From Rusavskia elegans (taxonomy: Eukaryota; Ascomycota; Lecanoromycetes; Teloschistales; Teloschistaceae), in assembly GCA_011316305.1 (NCBI GenBank), contig SAUG01000021.1:434001-498000 (forward strand): a DNA stretch of 64,000 bases, read 5' to 3'. Position 1 is the first letter of the stretch; every line of letters starts with the position of its first letter. Below, piece by piece: positions 25,171 to 38,797 of the stretch. The notes below the pieces were generated by a model. The model made no database searches and was not told where the DNA came from. It saw only the letters and a program-made list of their open reading frames with translations. Both the position numbers and the translations under genes were made by a program.

Positions 25171-28100
25171 GCGGATCTATTTTTATCTATTAATTTAAAT
25201 CCTTTTATCGATATAGCTTCTAAGCAGATTATTCTGCCTAGTAATTTTGGCTAGTCGATAACTTCTTTAATTCCTTTTAGTAGAACTATTATAGAGTTTT
25301 CTAGTAGTTTACTAAATATTTTTTAGATTTCTAAATATTTTTTAAAATAGAGTAATCTTTCTATTTAATTAAATAATTCTAATCTTTCTTTTATAGAATT
25401 TTTTTAACTATAAAGATATCTTTTTCCTATATTTCGAAGTTAAATATCTATTATAATAGCGTTCCGGAATCGGTTAGTTCTAAAAGAAATATATAGAATA
25501 CCGGGTATATTATAATATCTTTAAATAAATTAAAATTCGAAATTCTAAAATCTTTTAATTTTTTTAATTAAAAATAGTCCGATTTTAATATAGTAAAATT
25601 TCTTATTTAGAGTCTTTATTTTCAGGTTTTTTATAAAAAGGTATACCTTATTACCCTTCTTTAACTAAAGTACTATTTTTTACTTTTTATTTTAATAGTT
25701 ATCCGAGTATTTTTATATCTTTAGGATATTTCTATAATTTTTTTTTTAAATATCGATTTTTTAAATTACTACTTCTGCTAATAGATATAGTAGCGGTTAT
25801 TTAAATAGATTCGGATTTCTTTAATTATACTTGATTGTTTTATATTAAATATTAATTCTACTATTAGTAAAAGTAAAATCTAATTATTTTAAATATCATT
25901 AATATAGTACTTTAGATACCATTCTGAAGTTTTATTAATATATTCTATCTATCTATCTATTATTAGATAGAAAGCTATAAATATTTTTAGTTTAATATTA
26001 AATAAAAAAAATAAGGGTTTTCTAATAATTTAAAATAAAAAATTTATTTTTATTATTTATTAATACTTCTAGTAGTCTATAGTATCGAAATAATCGATCT
26101 AAAATAATAAATCCAAGTTATTCTATTATAAAGTCTCTTCGTAATAGAATTATATAAATATATTTAGTAAATCTATCTATTATATTAAATATCGAATCTT
26201 ATTTTATATTTATTATCGGGTTTTTCGATTTTAAAAATTTAATAATAAAGTTTAATATAACTTCCTTTTATAGTAAATCCGGTAGTTTCTAATATTGGAT
26301 CTTTCTATAACGAGTATATATAGTATACTTATTTTATTAGTAATTAAAATATTTTCTAATATATATTTTAACGTATTATTTTATATTAGAAAACTAGTAA
26401 TATTATTATAAAAGTTATATTATTTTTATTACGTCTGGATACTTTTATAGTATTCTATTATTATAATTTTTAATGTATTTATCGATTTTATTATCTAGTA
26501 TTTATGGTTTTTTTTTTTAATAAAACAGAGTTTTTAGTTATTTCTAAATATATATAGTATTATATTAATTTTAAAAATACTATTATTAAAAACATCTTTT
26601 ATTTTTATATAATTATTTCTTCGATTTAAAATATTTACTTTTCTATTTTCTTTATTTAAAGTATAGTATATTTTAAATTTATATTAACTAAAAAGTTTAG
26701 ACTACTATATTTATTATTTAATTAAATTATTTTATTATTATAAAGTATAGAAGATTTTTATAATCTATAAAAATTATTAATTCTAGTAATTTTTCGGCGT
26801 ATACTTTCTATTATTTTAGTATAGCTATTATAGCTAGTAATTCCCTATTATAGATATTATAATTCTATTCCGTTAGTAATAATTTTTCTAATATATATAC
26901 TATCAGATACTATTTACTATTATATTTTTAAAGAAAGTATATATCTATAGTTAAATTTAATAAATCCGTTTCTATTTATAGTAGTTTTTATAAATCGAAT
27001 ATTTTAAATACTAGGTTTTTTATATATTTTTTTTTAAAATCTTTAAATATTTATTCTTCTTTTTTTCTCTAATACTATTTAACGGTATCTTTTATTAAAG
27101 CTATAAAAATAAAAGTTTTTTTAAAATAATTTTTTATAAACTTCCGATTATAGTTTATAAATCCGAAGAAATTTTATATTTCTTTAATATTTATTAATAT
27201 TTTCTATTTTATTATAGTATTTAATTTACTAGAATTAATATATAATCTATTATATCTAATAATAAATTCTAGAAAATTAATTTCTTTTTTATAGAATATA
27301 TATTTTTCTAGTTTAAAGTATAAATTTTTCTTTTCTAGATATTTAAGAACTTTACTAACGTATTATTTATATTTTTCGAATATTATAAAAAAAAAACTAA
27401 AATATTACCATATTAGATAATAATAAATATATCTAAATAATTTCTAAAATATTATTAATTATATTTTAATAGATTACTAGAGCGTTTTTAGATCTAAATA
27501 GTATAACTATATATTTATAATAACTATATCGTTTTTAAAAAGTTATTTTCTATTTTTTTCCGGTTTTTATTTATATAAAATTATATATTTTTCGAAAATC
27601 GATTTATATAAAATATTATATTCTAGAAAATCTATTTAAAAATTTATAAATATTTAGTAGTTGATATCGGTTTTTAATTATAATATTATTTAGTTTCCGG
27701 TAATCGATATATAGGCGGAATATTCTATCTTTTTTAAATATAAAAAAGATCGGATATCCTGCCGGTAATTAAAAATTTCTAATAAATTTCTTTTTTATAT
27801 TCTCGTCTAGATATTTATAGAATATTTCGAATTCTATCGCGGATAATAGATATATAGGTCTAAATATAGACTATTTATTTAATTCAAATCTGATTTCGTA
27901 ATTTTATAGTTAATATTTAGATAATATTTTTATAGTTATTTCTTTCCGAAATAAATTTATCTAATTTTTATATTTATCTAGAATCTTTTCTATTAGATTT
28001 TCTATTAACTTTTTATTAGATAGTATAGAGTTCTCGAAAAATTTATAATTTTTTTTTTATTTCTATTTTATTAATCTAGCTAATATTTGCTAGTATCTAA

Positions 28101-30425
28101 TAAATCGGATCTAAATAGTTTTTAGTTATCTTTTTTTAAAACTATAAATTCGCGTTTTATCTTTTATTTTTTTTATCTATTTAATAACGCTGCTTTAATA
28201 TAGATTAGATATTCCTTATATAGAAATATTACTTAAAGTTAAATATTCTTTTTTTCTAGTCTATTACTAGATTATAATCTTTTAACTAAGGAATTTTAAA
28301 TACGATTTCGTAGCTAGCTATCTAAATAATATTAAATTCAAGTTCATTCTAGTATTAATTAATTATTATTTAAAATAATATCGTTTTTTTATAACTTTTT
28401 TATTTCTACTTGGTATTTCGTTTCTATCGATAACTATTAAATTATATAGATCTTTTTTTTTAGTTTAAAGAAACTCTTTCCTTTTAGTTAAATTCTTTAA
28501 TATAAAATTTCCGTTTACGTCTAAATTAATAAATACTTTAACTTTTTATAATCTATTATTAGTTTCGATAATTAATTTAATTTTAAATATATATATATAT
28601 AGCTAGCTAAATTTAATAATTTTTTCCGAACTATGAAATTATACGTTTATAGTATATCTATTATTACGAGATTTTAACTTTTTCCGAATTATTATTTAAA
28701 TTCTTATATTTTTTATTTTTATAATCTGTTTACGAAATATATCTATATAATTTCTAATTAAAAATTCTATTTTTTTTTAATTATTTTTTCTAGTATTTAT
28801 ATCTGCTATATATAATATATCCGGAATAGTTATAAATATTATAATTTTCGACTTTAATAGATATTATAGGAGCGCGTCGATATAGTTTTAATAAATACTA
28901 CCCGGCTTTTTCCTTTTCTAATTTATAGATCCCGTAATTAATATTATAGTAGACGGTCTAACTAAATAGTATATATTAATTTTCTATTATTTTTTTTTTC
29001 TATTATAATATTAGTTTAGAAATAACTTAATTTTTAGAATTATTATTTTCTAGTTTTTTTTCGAATCTATTAATAATATCGTTTACTTTCTAGTTCTACT
29101 AATTATTCTATAGATATTTATTATTAATATAAATTTTATAAATATTTTTAAATTCTTTATAGATTACTATTAATATTTCCTTTACTATTTTTTTATTATA
29201 AAGAGTTTAAAGGTATACTAGTTTAATATCTTCTATTATTATAATTATCTATCTAGAGACGGCTTTCTTTCTAGTAGATTCTATTAATATTTACAGCGAA
29301 ACGTTATTTATTATAGCTTTCTATAGTACTTTATCGTTCTCTATAAATATAAATTTTTTATTTAAACTAGTTTTTTAGAGTTTAGAACTACTATTATCGT
29401 CTTCTAAAATTATTTTTTACTAATTTTCAAATTTCTTTAACGTAGTATTAAACTATTGTTATTATATTTAATTTAACTAATACTTTTCTACGAAATAGCC
29501 TAGTTTACTATAATTATAGTACGTTTTAGAATTTTTATTTCTTTTATTATTTCTAGAGTTTTCCCCTTTATATTACTATTATACAGAGTCTAGTTCTATT
29601 AATATAGGTCTATAATAGCTATTTCCGATTTTTTTATCTAATTATAGTTTTTTATAGATTTATTTCAGATAACGTCCTATATTATTTCGTAGTCTGCTAT
29701 TATAATATTTTTCTATATTTCTTTTATATAATTTATTATTAAAGTAAATAGATATTTTAATTAGATTATCTAGTATATTATATATTTAACTGTCGCGTAT
29801 AAATTTATCTTTTATTTATTTTTTAAATCTTTATCTAAATTTTATATATAGAGTATTATTATTTTATTCTATTAATAGTATCTATCTTTTAAATCGTATA
29901 GCGTAGTTAGATACTACATTTTTCTATTAAAGATATTAAATAAAACATTTAATAGTTAGAATCTCGTTTAAAATTCTAAAGACTTTATAAATAGCTTTTT
30001 TAAACTTTATAAATTATACGAAAATATATTCGCGATTTTTTTTATTATCTATATATTAGCGAAAGAAAGGTTTTATCTAATACTAAATTTATCCTCGAAA
30101 GTAAAATATAGTAAAAAGTATTTTCTTCTTTTCAGATATAGAGTAGAATACGAAGTATATATCTAATTATATAAGCTAAATTTCGAAATTCTTATAATTT
30201 CTATAGTATTTATCGAACTTATTAATTTTAATATTATAAAAATTTTAGTTAGTAGTAGAAATACTAACTTTTTTATTACTACTATTATCTTTTATCTAGA
30301 TTTTCTTCCTTTTAGATTCGGACTTTTTTACTATAGAGCTGGAGTTATATAGAGTAAAAGTTTAACGTTAATCTACGATAGATATTCTAAAGATATTTAA
30401 AATATTATAGAGCTAGCTGAAGGTC

Positions 30426-30890
30426 TAATATCTCTATAGATTAGTTAAATTTACTAGTATATCTATAAACGGAGATATAACGGATAATTACTTTTATTAA
30501 TTAAAAATAAATCAGTTAATTACTAGAGTAGTATATAGTAATAACTAATAAATCAAATATAAACTATAAAGGCGTCGAGTTCGAGAATTATATAGATAAA
30601 TAAAATCCTCTATTACTTAGATTATTTATTAATTAAAATAATTAAAACAGTTTTATTTTAGGGTATTTATTTACTAAAACTACTAAAATTAGAGTATTTA
30701 TAATATTTTCTCGCTAAAACTATTAAGATTAGAGTATTTATAGTATTTATTCGCTAAAACTACTAAACTATTCTTTAGTACTAATATCTAAACTATCTAT
30801 ATATCTTTATCTACCGAGTTATAATAGAAAATCCAGCGCTGTACTAAATACTACCGCGTTTTTTGAAATACGTCGCCTGTACTTATAACA
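30426..30890 (-). repeat. Gypsy-2 5' LTR
   Basis: 465 bp, homologous to 24284-24747. It contains tandem units at 30660-30780 (TATTTATAGTATTTAYTCGCTAAAACTACTAA). The outer end keeps the canonical CA (TTATAACA). Confidence 0.8.
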
Positions 30891-32263
30891 TCCCGCTATT
30901 AAAACTAAAGTTTACTTTTAATATTAATTTCAATTTAAATTTTTAAAAAAAATTACTATTTTTATAAATATTATTTTAATATTATATCAATATTTATATT
31001 AGTATATTATATTTGAAAAAAGAATTATTTTAGATTCGGATAATATATTAAAATTTAAACATTTTAAATATATAGAAATTAAAATCAATTTTAAAATTTT
31101 CGTAGCTGCTAATAATAATCTATTATCTTTAATCATCTGAAATTATTTCTTCCGACGTTAAAATATCAATATTTAAATAGAAATTGATTTATATATTTTT
31201 AATAATATAGATTTTACTAGTGAAATTCTCTATAGTCGAATCATATTTTAAGTAGAATATAAATACGGCGAATTTATCTATTCGATAAATTTATTTATTT
31301 ATATCGTAAATAGAAATCTTTTTCAATAGTTTTTTAATTTCGATAGTATCTAAAATAAATTTCTTATCGGCTATTAATATAATATATCTTGAACTAATAT
31401 ATAAATTTTTAACGTTAAATATATTTAAATCGAAAGCTAATAGAAAAGTTATATAATGAAAATATTTAAAAATTAAATTAGTTTTTATAATCTATTCGCT
31501 ATTTAAAGCGATTATATAAAATATTAAAATATCTTTTTTATTCATTGATTAAAAGTATTTATATTTCAATTTTATTATTTTCTATATTTTAGTAAATCGT
31601 TTTAAAATATTTAGATTATTTATTATATAATTCGAAAAAAACGTTATATTATTAATATAAATGTAAAATTTTCGATTTAATATTAACGGAATTCCAATCA
31701 ACTTTTATATAATTCGATTTTTGATAAATCCTATTATAATATTCGATATCGTTATTTTAAAATTCGGCGTATCTATTACTATAATATTTATAAACGTTAA
31801 TCTATTCGGCGTATTAGACGTAGACCTTTTCAATAATAGAATAGTTTTCGCTATATTTTTTTTAATAAACTTTTATCTAATAGATTCGATAAAACGGAAC
31901 TAGCGAAACTAAATATTAAAGTTTTAATTTAAAATAAAATTTTTTTTTTTTTATATATATGCGATTAATCATTCGGATTTTGATTTTAGTCTTTTACGAT
32001 TTTAACGCTAGAGGCGTTGAATCGATCAGATTACGCAATTATTTGGTACTTAAGTATTTTACCGAGAATTCGAATTATAGACTTCCGAAGGAACTAGATC
32101 TAAACTAAAATCCAGAGGGAAACCGTAATCTATTTAATTTTAATTAATTTAATTTCCTTCGATCGATCGACTAGGCCGAGACGATCTACTATCTAGTTTT
32201 TCTATATTTTAAAACTCTATAAAAATCGACTAGAGTCGATAGAAAAAACTCAAATATTTAGGT
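30891..32263. other. AT-rich DNA without recognisable genes
   Basis: AT-rich and probably repeat-derived. A 60-codon frame at 31721-31903 is Ile/Phe/Val-rich with no motif and is not supported as a gene. From about 31960 the composition is less extreme, and CA/TG dinucleotides reappear up to the tRNA-like sequence. Confidence 0.5.
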
Positions 32264-32264
32264 T

Positions 32265-32378
32265 AGCCTTCGAGGGATTCGAACCTCCGACCCGTCGGAT
32301 TAACTCCGTTAACTCCGAAGAGCGCTGGATCCGCCGGGCTTCCAAGTCACGCAGCGTTACCACTGCGCCATCCAGGCC
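32265..32378 (-). tRNA. tRNA-like sequence, probably degenerate or intron-containing
   Basis: On the minus strand there is an A box TGGCGCAGTGG (32360-32370) and a perfect B box GGTTCGAATCC (32275-32285), about 75 bp apart. A D arm forms (GGCG with CGCT). A T arm forms with one A-C mismatch. The acceptor stem pairs in only 5 of 7 positions. The anticodon loop CTTGGAA would give UGG (Pro), but TTGGAAG with GGA (Ser) is possible. The 3' anticodon stem is not adjacent, so an intron or an internal duplication must be assumed; GGAGTTAA occurs twice. It could be a functional intron-containing tRNA, a pseudogene or a tRNA-derived SINE fragment. Confidence 0.45.
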
Positions 32379-35342
32379 AATTAATTATTTTAAAATTTTT
32401 AATATTTATTATTATATACTATTATACCATTATATTATTTTAGATAGAAACTCTTTTATATATTTTTTTCATCTATTTATAAATATAGAGCGAAGAGAAA
32501 TTACGTCGTGGTAAATAGAAAACGTTTCTATTAGATTTCTTTTAATTTGAAAAAATTAATATTTCTGAAAAAGTTAAAAAGTTTTCTAAATTATAAGATA
32601 CTAATATCTATATCTAAAAAAATCGAAACCAATTATCGACTAGTGTATTATATTTTTTCGTACTAGTTAAAATCGAAATAAAATCGAATTTTTAATTTAT
32701 TAATAGCTAGAATTATTAGAAAACGTTTTGCGAAAGTATCGAACGTATTTTTTATCTATAATCTAGATTTTGATTTTATAATTATTTATTAATCGAAAGA
32801 ATTTATTAATAGTAATCTTTTCTATTAGTTTTTTAAAAAAAAAATATTATAAAAAGAATATAACGAAGTTTATTTATATTTATATAATAATTTATTAAAT
32901 ATTAATTTTTATAACGATTTTTATAGTTTGAAATCTAGTTTATCTATATTTATAACGTTTATAATAACAATTTATATTTTCGATAATATATTTTTTTTAA
33001 TTAGATTTATATATTTCTTTTTCAACTAGTAATTTAAAATAAAAGATTAAAACGATAATTTATATATTAAAATCTTTTATTCAATATTTTTTTATATTTA
33101 AAAGTTTATTAAAATACTATTATAGAATCTTTCTGTAAAAATATATCTATAGTTTATTTTTAATATAATTATTTAATCAAGCGATATTTTTGATTTATTC
33201 GATATAGATATAGATATTATAAAACAATATATCATTTTATAAATATTTAATATAAAGTTCGATTTCGACAGATCTATAATTATAAAAGAAATAAAAGTAA
33301 TTAATATTATCGCCGACAAACTTTTCGTATTTAGTAAATTTTAAAAAAAGTATAAAAAGTTTCGGTAAAGATATTTTTTTTTCTTTTATAGTAGAAATCT
33401 TTAATTTGTTTTTAAATTATTATATTTTGATTTTAGGTTATTATATTTCGAATTTCTAGCCTTTTAAAAATATATATTATAGTAGTATCTATTTTAAATA
33501 AAATAGAAAAATCTATTAAATTTTTATCGATTACTTTTTTATTTTTTTATTTTTAAAGAATATTTAGAAATTTACTATAGTTCGTATATATTTGATATCG
33601 TTTCAAAACTTAATTTTATTTTCTTTGAAACTTTTAATAATAGTTAACGCTACTATTTCATTATTTGATTATCTATTAAACTATTTAGATATTTATAGTA
33701 ATCGAAAGAATAAATTAATTTAAATATCTATTATTTTTTCTATTTCGATTTTAGAAGATCTAGAATTGAATATCGTTTATCTAAATACAAATTGAAACTT
33801 TTTTATATATTAGTACTAGTAAATAATTCATCTAATATCTATTTTATCTATAAATTAAATAAATTAAAATTTGAAAAAAAAATAAGAATTATTAATAAAA
33901 AATAGAAATAATTCGTCGATCGACATTTTAACTAATTAGAATCTAATAAATAAACTGTATCGATTTCTAATATACTTAAATAGATATAAAATAAATAGTA
34001 TATAACTGTAATTAATTAGTAAATACAATTAATAAAATTTATTTAATTAAAATAATAAATATTTCCGAAATTAAAAATAACGTAAATAGTATTATTAATA
34101 TTTATAACAGATATAAACATTTTTAAACGCTATATATATATATATAAATATATATATATATTTTATAATATCTATAACTAAATCTTTTATTATTATTATT
34201 ATTTATTATAAATCGCTTTAAATAAAAAAAATAATACAATATTTTTATATAGATAGAAAATTCTTTTATAAATAAATGAATAAAACTGAACGCTAGACCT
34301 AATTAGATAATAAACTTCGTAGAGCTAATAAATTTCGGTTAACGAAATTTAGTCAGTATGAAGTACTATTAGCCGATATATTTCTATCTATTAAATTTTG
34401 TAAAAATTTTATATAATTGAAATAGTTAATAATATATTTATATTCGTTATCGCTATTTTAATGTATAATATATTCGAAATTATATTTTAATAAAAAAATA
34501 AATTTCTATTTAGAAAATATATAATTTTATTATTACAATTTTTTCTAACAACTATTAATAATTCAAATATATACGTAAATTTGACAGCGCGAATGAAATT
34601 AATAATCGACGATAAAATTAAAATAGATATATTTTTAAAACTATAATTTTTCGCGCATTGATATTTTCGATATATTTAATTATATAACGGAATCGGATTA
34701 TTTCTATAACAAATATCTTAAATAAATTGCTACGTCGATTAAATTTAAATTTATAAAAAAGAATTGAAGAATTTTTCGATTCCGATTTCGATTCTATTTA
34801 GTATTAAATTACGAAATCTTCTAAATCTCGCTATTACTTTAATTAAAAGAAGCGATAAAATATAGCTACGTTCGAAAATATTATATAAGAAAATAAATTT
34901 AATAATAATATAATCAAAATCTATAATAGCTAAAATTTATAAAAAATACTAAAAAGATAATCGAAAGAAATTTAATCAAAGTATATATATCTACTATAAT
35001 AAATTAATAATCGAAATCTAAAATTTTATTTTTTTTAATATAATTTAAATGGTTTTCTTTTATTATTAAATATAGAATATATAATATAAATAGTCGATCC
35101 ATAAAACGAATTATATAAATTATAATAAAATTAATAAAATAACGATATAAACCGAGAAAATAATATTATAAATACTTATTTATTTTTTAAAACATTTTAT
35201 TTACTTTTAATTTAGAAAAAGTTTTATATATATAATAGTTTTAGTTAGTAAACTATTTTAAATATATTTAATACATTCAAACGCGAGTTTTTTATATTAT
35301 AAAATCTTTATATTATAATTATATTATTCGTAAATTTTTTTT
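32379..35342. other. AT-rich DNA without recognisable genes
   Basis: Heavily mutated AT-rich DNA. Positions 34290-34450 match 1036-1190 (dispersed repeat). A TA-rich run lies at 34130-34160. Nothing else could be assigned. Confidence 0.5.
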
Positions 35343-35530
35343 ATTTTGTAGTAGTCAAGGTTTTGAACTATATAAACGATTTAAGAGGTCATGGAATATA
35401 TATCTGGATTTTACAGTTGTGTACGAATTCGGATACTAACTGATCCGGTCGCTAATCGCGAGAGCGGGTATAGAAGCGGATATAGGTCTAGCGTGAGGAT
35501 GCTTGTATATATAAATACTTTACTTCTCTG
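35343..35530. other. Short unmutated patch in AT-rich DNA
   Basis: About 190 bp keep normal CA/TG content and higher GC than both sides. A 72-codon frame (35391-35609) covers it, but its second half runs into AT-rich DNA and it has no motif. Probably a small unique remnant; no function assigned. Confidence 0.35.
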
Positions 35531-36111
35531 TAGTTATAGTAAAATCAGCTTGGAATTTTATAATTTCAATCATTTTATCGTTATAAATAAGAAATATTTC
35601 ATAAAATAAAAGATATACTAAATTAAAATACTAATATTATTTATATCGTAATTATCTTTAGATATTTAAAAAACAAAACATTTATTCTAATATTTGAAAA
35701 ATGGAAATTCAATATCGTATTAATTTTTATAAAAAGTTTACTAAAAATATTAAATATAATTTAAAGAAATTTATATTTTATATAATCGACTATATAAAAA
35801 TATTTTTAATATATTATCAATTACAATAGCGAATAGTAGAAAATATAGTATAGAAAAATCGATTTAGAAAATAAATAGTTTATTTCTATATTAGTAGACT
35901 ATCGCGATTTATATAGAGTTAACGCCGTGTCGATATCTTGTTCAGATATAGGAGGTTGCCTCTAAGGTAGTTTCTAGATTTGCAAGCTTTGTACCGCCTT
36001 TAACATCCGGCTATGATCCATCTTATAAAGTTTTCCCCTCAGCGTGTACGGATGGATGAAGCAATCAAGTGTCTCCGAAATTTCAAAGAGCTTCCCAACT
36101 CCTTCCATACT
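35531..36111. other. AT-rich DNA grading into the 3' flank of the P450 gene
   Basis: AT-rich to about 35905, then balanced composition. The balanced 200 bp directly follow the P450 stop codon (minus strand) and most likely hold its 3' UTR and polyadenylation site. No separate gene seen. Confidence 0.5.
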
Positions 36112-38129
36112 TCAAGAACTCCGACGACGATGTTCAAGCTTCACCCAGAGCGGCGGCTTATCCCATAGGATATAGGGCTTCTGGTCCGCCCAACAGCGAC
36201 TCTCTTCACAGAGGGTGATGTTGAAATTCCAAAGCATGCGTACCAAGATCGATCGCATCTCCAAGTATGCAAGACTAGAAAAAGCACATCAGCTCTACTC
36301 GTTATAGTATGACCGGATCCCTGATTGTTGAACTTTCTGGAAGTGGCACTCACTTTTTCCCGAGACAGTTGCGCGGTCCTGTTGAAAATGGCTGTAGCGC
36401 TCTGGTGCGTCTGGTAGCCATCGCTCGGGGACGAAGGATGTGGGATCTGTAAAGTTGGCGCTGGCTTGGTACAGCTGCCCATTGGTGAACACCGACGGAG
36501 GTCTATTGCCATGGGATTTAGTTCTCGGTGAATCTTCCACTATAATGTCGAGTCACACACGTACATTTGCTGGAACGAAGTACCCATCAATGACATCACC
36601 CTCTGGTCCCGTCACACGTGGCAGATTGGCCGGAACGGGCGGATACATGCGGAGAGACTCTGTCAATACAGCTTCCAAATATGGCAGAAGGTCGTGCTTT
36701 GCGAGCGAGGTCAGGGTCATATCACTTTCGTCCTGGAACGCACCTCGGACTTCTGCTTGCAATTTGGCCAGTATGTCGGGGTTGGTCAAGAGCTGGTAGG
36801 TTGCTCCACTTAGCAGCGTTGCTGTGGTCTCAGATCCGCCGATAAGAAGGACTCCCGAGGTGCTGATGATTTCTTCGCGCGTCATTCCTCGCTCGTCATT
36901 ATGACGGAGGATCTACGCGACCAATAAGCAAGCTTCCTCAGGTTGGGTGTAAGTCTTACATATGTCGTGAAGTCCTTGCGGTCCGTGTCGCGGTCTAGCC
37001 GGCTTTCCGTGTTCTTCCTGGTAAAGTCGAAGTGGGATTTTCGCAAGTCGGCGACTGACGGGATGGCCGACAACAAGAGCTTGAAAACGCGATCTATGGC
37101 TGGATAGTGTGCTGCAAATCGCATAATATCCAGGAATTTAATTGACTGGAACATGTTTCTGTTAAAGTCAATGACATTCGCTGAAGAAGATGCGATGAAG
37201 CAAACCTCATCCATATATGGTATCGACCATTTTCAAGTGCTTGAAAGGAGTTCCCAAGAACCAGATCCCTTGACAACATTAAGGATGTTCACAGAAGTAT
37301 TGGATAGATGAGAGGATGTATGCTTACCCGATGATATCGAAGGTAGTGAAATTATACCACGACATGATATCAACCTTACCAGCAGCCGGACCCTCTATCT
37401 GCTCTTTAAGTTTCGAGACGAGGAGATGAAAGTAGTAAATGAGGATAGGCTCTTGTTCACGTAAAGCTGTTTCGGAGAAGGCGTGCGAGAGCAGCTTCCG
37501 GATTCGAGCGTGGTCGGAGTGGTTTGCAACTATTGCCTTCAGCGGACCAGCATTGAATTGGTACCCATATCCGGAGGCGTACCGATGATGTTTGTTGGTC
37601 CATCTCGCTGGAAAACAACGGGATCTTTGGCCAATTGTCCTTTGCCGAGCCTGGTACCGTAGATGTCTAGATCGAGGCTGTCAGTGGGTACAAAGGTTGA
37701 TAACCTAGTATATCGGATACCACCTTTCCATGCTTGAGCGGTGATGAATGACAGAGAATTTGGCATGATTCGCACCACTCCTCCATACTTGGTGTGAAGC
37801 TGTAGGGCATGAGTATGGGCGTTACCCCTTAACATGGACCAGCAGTCCAAGAAGTAGAATGCAGCCCTGGAAGCGGGGCCTAGTTGACAGTCAGTGGCAT
37901 CATGCAATCCTCGGAGCTGCTAGGCATGACGATACCAGGGTATTGTGCCAAAGGGTGGAAATAAAGGTTGTAGATGACCGTTGCCAACCAAGGCACAAGG
38001 ACCTAGGACAGTTATTTGGTGCAGGCAACCTTGGGTAATGAGGCAGCTAACACCAAGGATGAAGATGACAGCACCAGCCAGAAACACGCTCGAAGTTGCC
38101 CACGTGGTGGAAAGCGTCGTGTCTGCCAT
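36112..38129 (-). CDS. Cytochrome P450, isotrichodermin C-15 hydroxylase-like
   Basis: Ten exons on the minus strand: 38129-38052, 38002-37936, 37879-37724, 37666-37583, 37529-37328, 37268-37206, 37158-36960, 36912-36565, 36502-36354, 36274-36112. The nine introns (46-79 nt) have GT-AG ends, and phases join without a stop over 502 codons, a normal P450 length. Visible parts: an N-terminal membrane anchor (about residues 13-45) followed by YFHPLAQYPGP; C-helix HARIRKLLSHAFS; I-helix GGSETT (308-313); ExxR E368-R371; heme loop FSTGPRNCLG with Cys445; C-terminal YILWDKPPLWVKL. Such enzymes are ER-bound heme-thiolate monooxygenases, often in secondary metabolism; the substrate is unknown. Oddity: in exon 9 the conserved NFTDPTSFVPERW segment lies in the +1 frame, entered and left by two offsetting indels, so the spliced product lacks PERW. 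It is either a decaying gene or carries assembly errors. The rhodopsin-domain pseudogene lies upstream on the same strand. Confidence 0.85.
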
Positions 38130-38797
38130 GCTGATACAATTACCGAGGATCTCAGATCAATTCAAGTTAGACTCGCTCAACCCGACTATGTCGCTGAGCA
38201 GGTGTGGAGAGAGGGGGAAATGAGTCGCCTTCTGATAAATGACACTTCTCGCTACGAAGTATGTGCATCAGAACAGCCTTGAAATAGATTTGCGGTTTGA
38301 ATTGCCAATCAAAGGCACCCGGCAACCAACTTCTGATCGACAAGAAGCCTCGGTAATAAAAGTTGCATGCAAGTCAGTTCGCCTCGGCGCTTGCTTTCTT
38401 TTCGTGATACGGCGATCAAGTCTGACGAGCATTACTACTGCAACAAACCATGCCACATCATGCAATATTCCCTGCCATGTCTTATGCAGCTTACTATGGT
38501 TCCGCAGGCCATTGGAACTTGGAAAGCATCACTTTTGGTTTGAGGCAGCGACTTTGCCGCAGAAAGACTGCAGTCGCGCATGCGTGCGTGGCGAAGCATC
38601 AACACATGCACCTCAGCTGCAAGATTTGACCTAAGTGGACTTCTTATAATCTGGTGCTTCTCTTCTGCTATCGCGAAAATGATTGGAAACAGGGGGACTT
38701 CTAAAATCAGGTCAGGGAACTTAGAAATATCCACTAATCTCCAGTATTAACGAGTCCTACCCTTTCACTATTGCCCCAGATACCGCTCATCGCTATC
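38130..38797. other. Intergenic region holding the P450 promoter
   Basis: 668 bp of balanced, unmutated sequence between the stop of the rhodopsin-domain gene and the P450 start (both minus). Open frames across it on both strands (for example 38239-38634) show no family motif and overlap each other. It should hold the rhodopsin gene's 3' UTR and the P450 promoter. The start-codon context CAGCATGG suits translation initiation. No specific operator was recognised. Confidence 0.5.

Larger units (their letters stand above)
24284..30890 (-). mobile_element. Gypsy-2, Ty3/gypsy chromovirus, minus strand
   Basis: LTRs at 30426-30890 (5') and 24284-24747 (3'); 6.6 kb and co-linear with Gypsy-1. The minus strand carries degraded gag, reverse transcriptase (about 27400-27770) and integrase (about 25850-26280) segments aligning with Gypsy-1. 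It is shorter than Gypsy-1 through several internal deletions. RIP has placed stops throughout. The outer edges are TGGTATC (24284) and TTATAACA (30890), the latter unmutated. Flanking pentamers AGATT and TCCCG do not match, so a target duplication is not confirmed. Confidence 0.85.

Noticed and set aside
31721..31903. 60-codon open frame on the plus strand
   Set aside because: Same AT-driven composition, in mutated DNA, with no motif.
36141..36512. 123-codon open frame on the minus strand over P450 exons 9-10
   Set aside because: It reads through an intron with clear GT-AG ends in a frame different from the conserved heme loop, so it is a shadow of the P450.
36440..36799. Plus-strand open frames across the P450 gene
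   Set aside because: They are antisense to well-conserved P450 exons and have no motif of their own.
38239..38734. Overlapping open frames on both strands between the P450 and the rhodopsin-domain gene
   Set aside because: They have no family features, overlap each other and occupy the expected promoter/3' UTR region.
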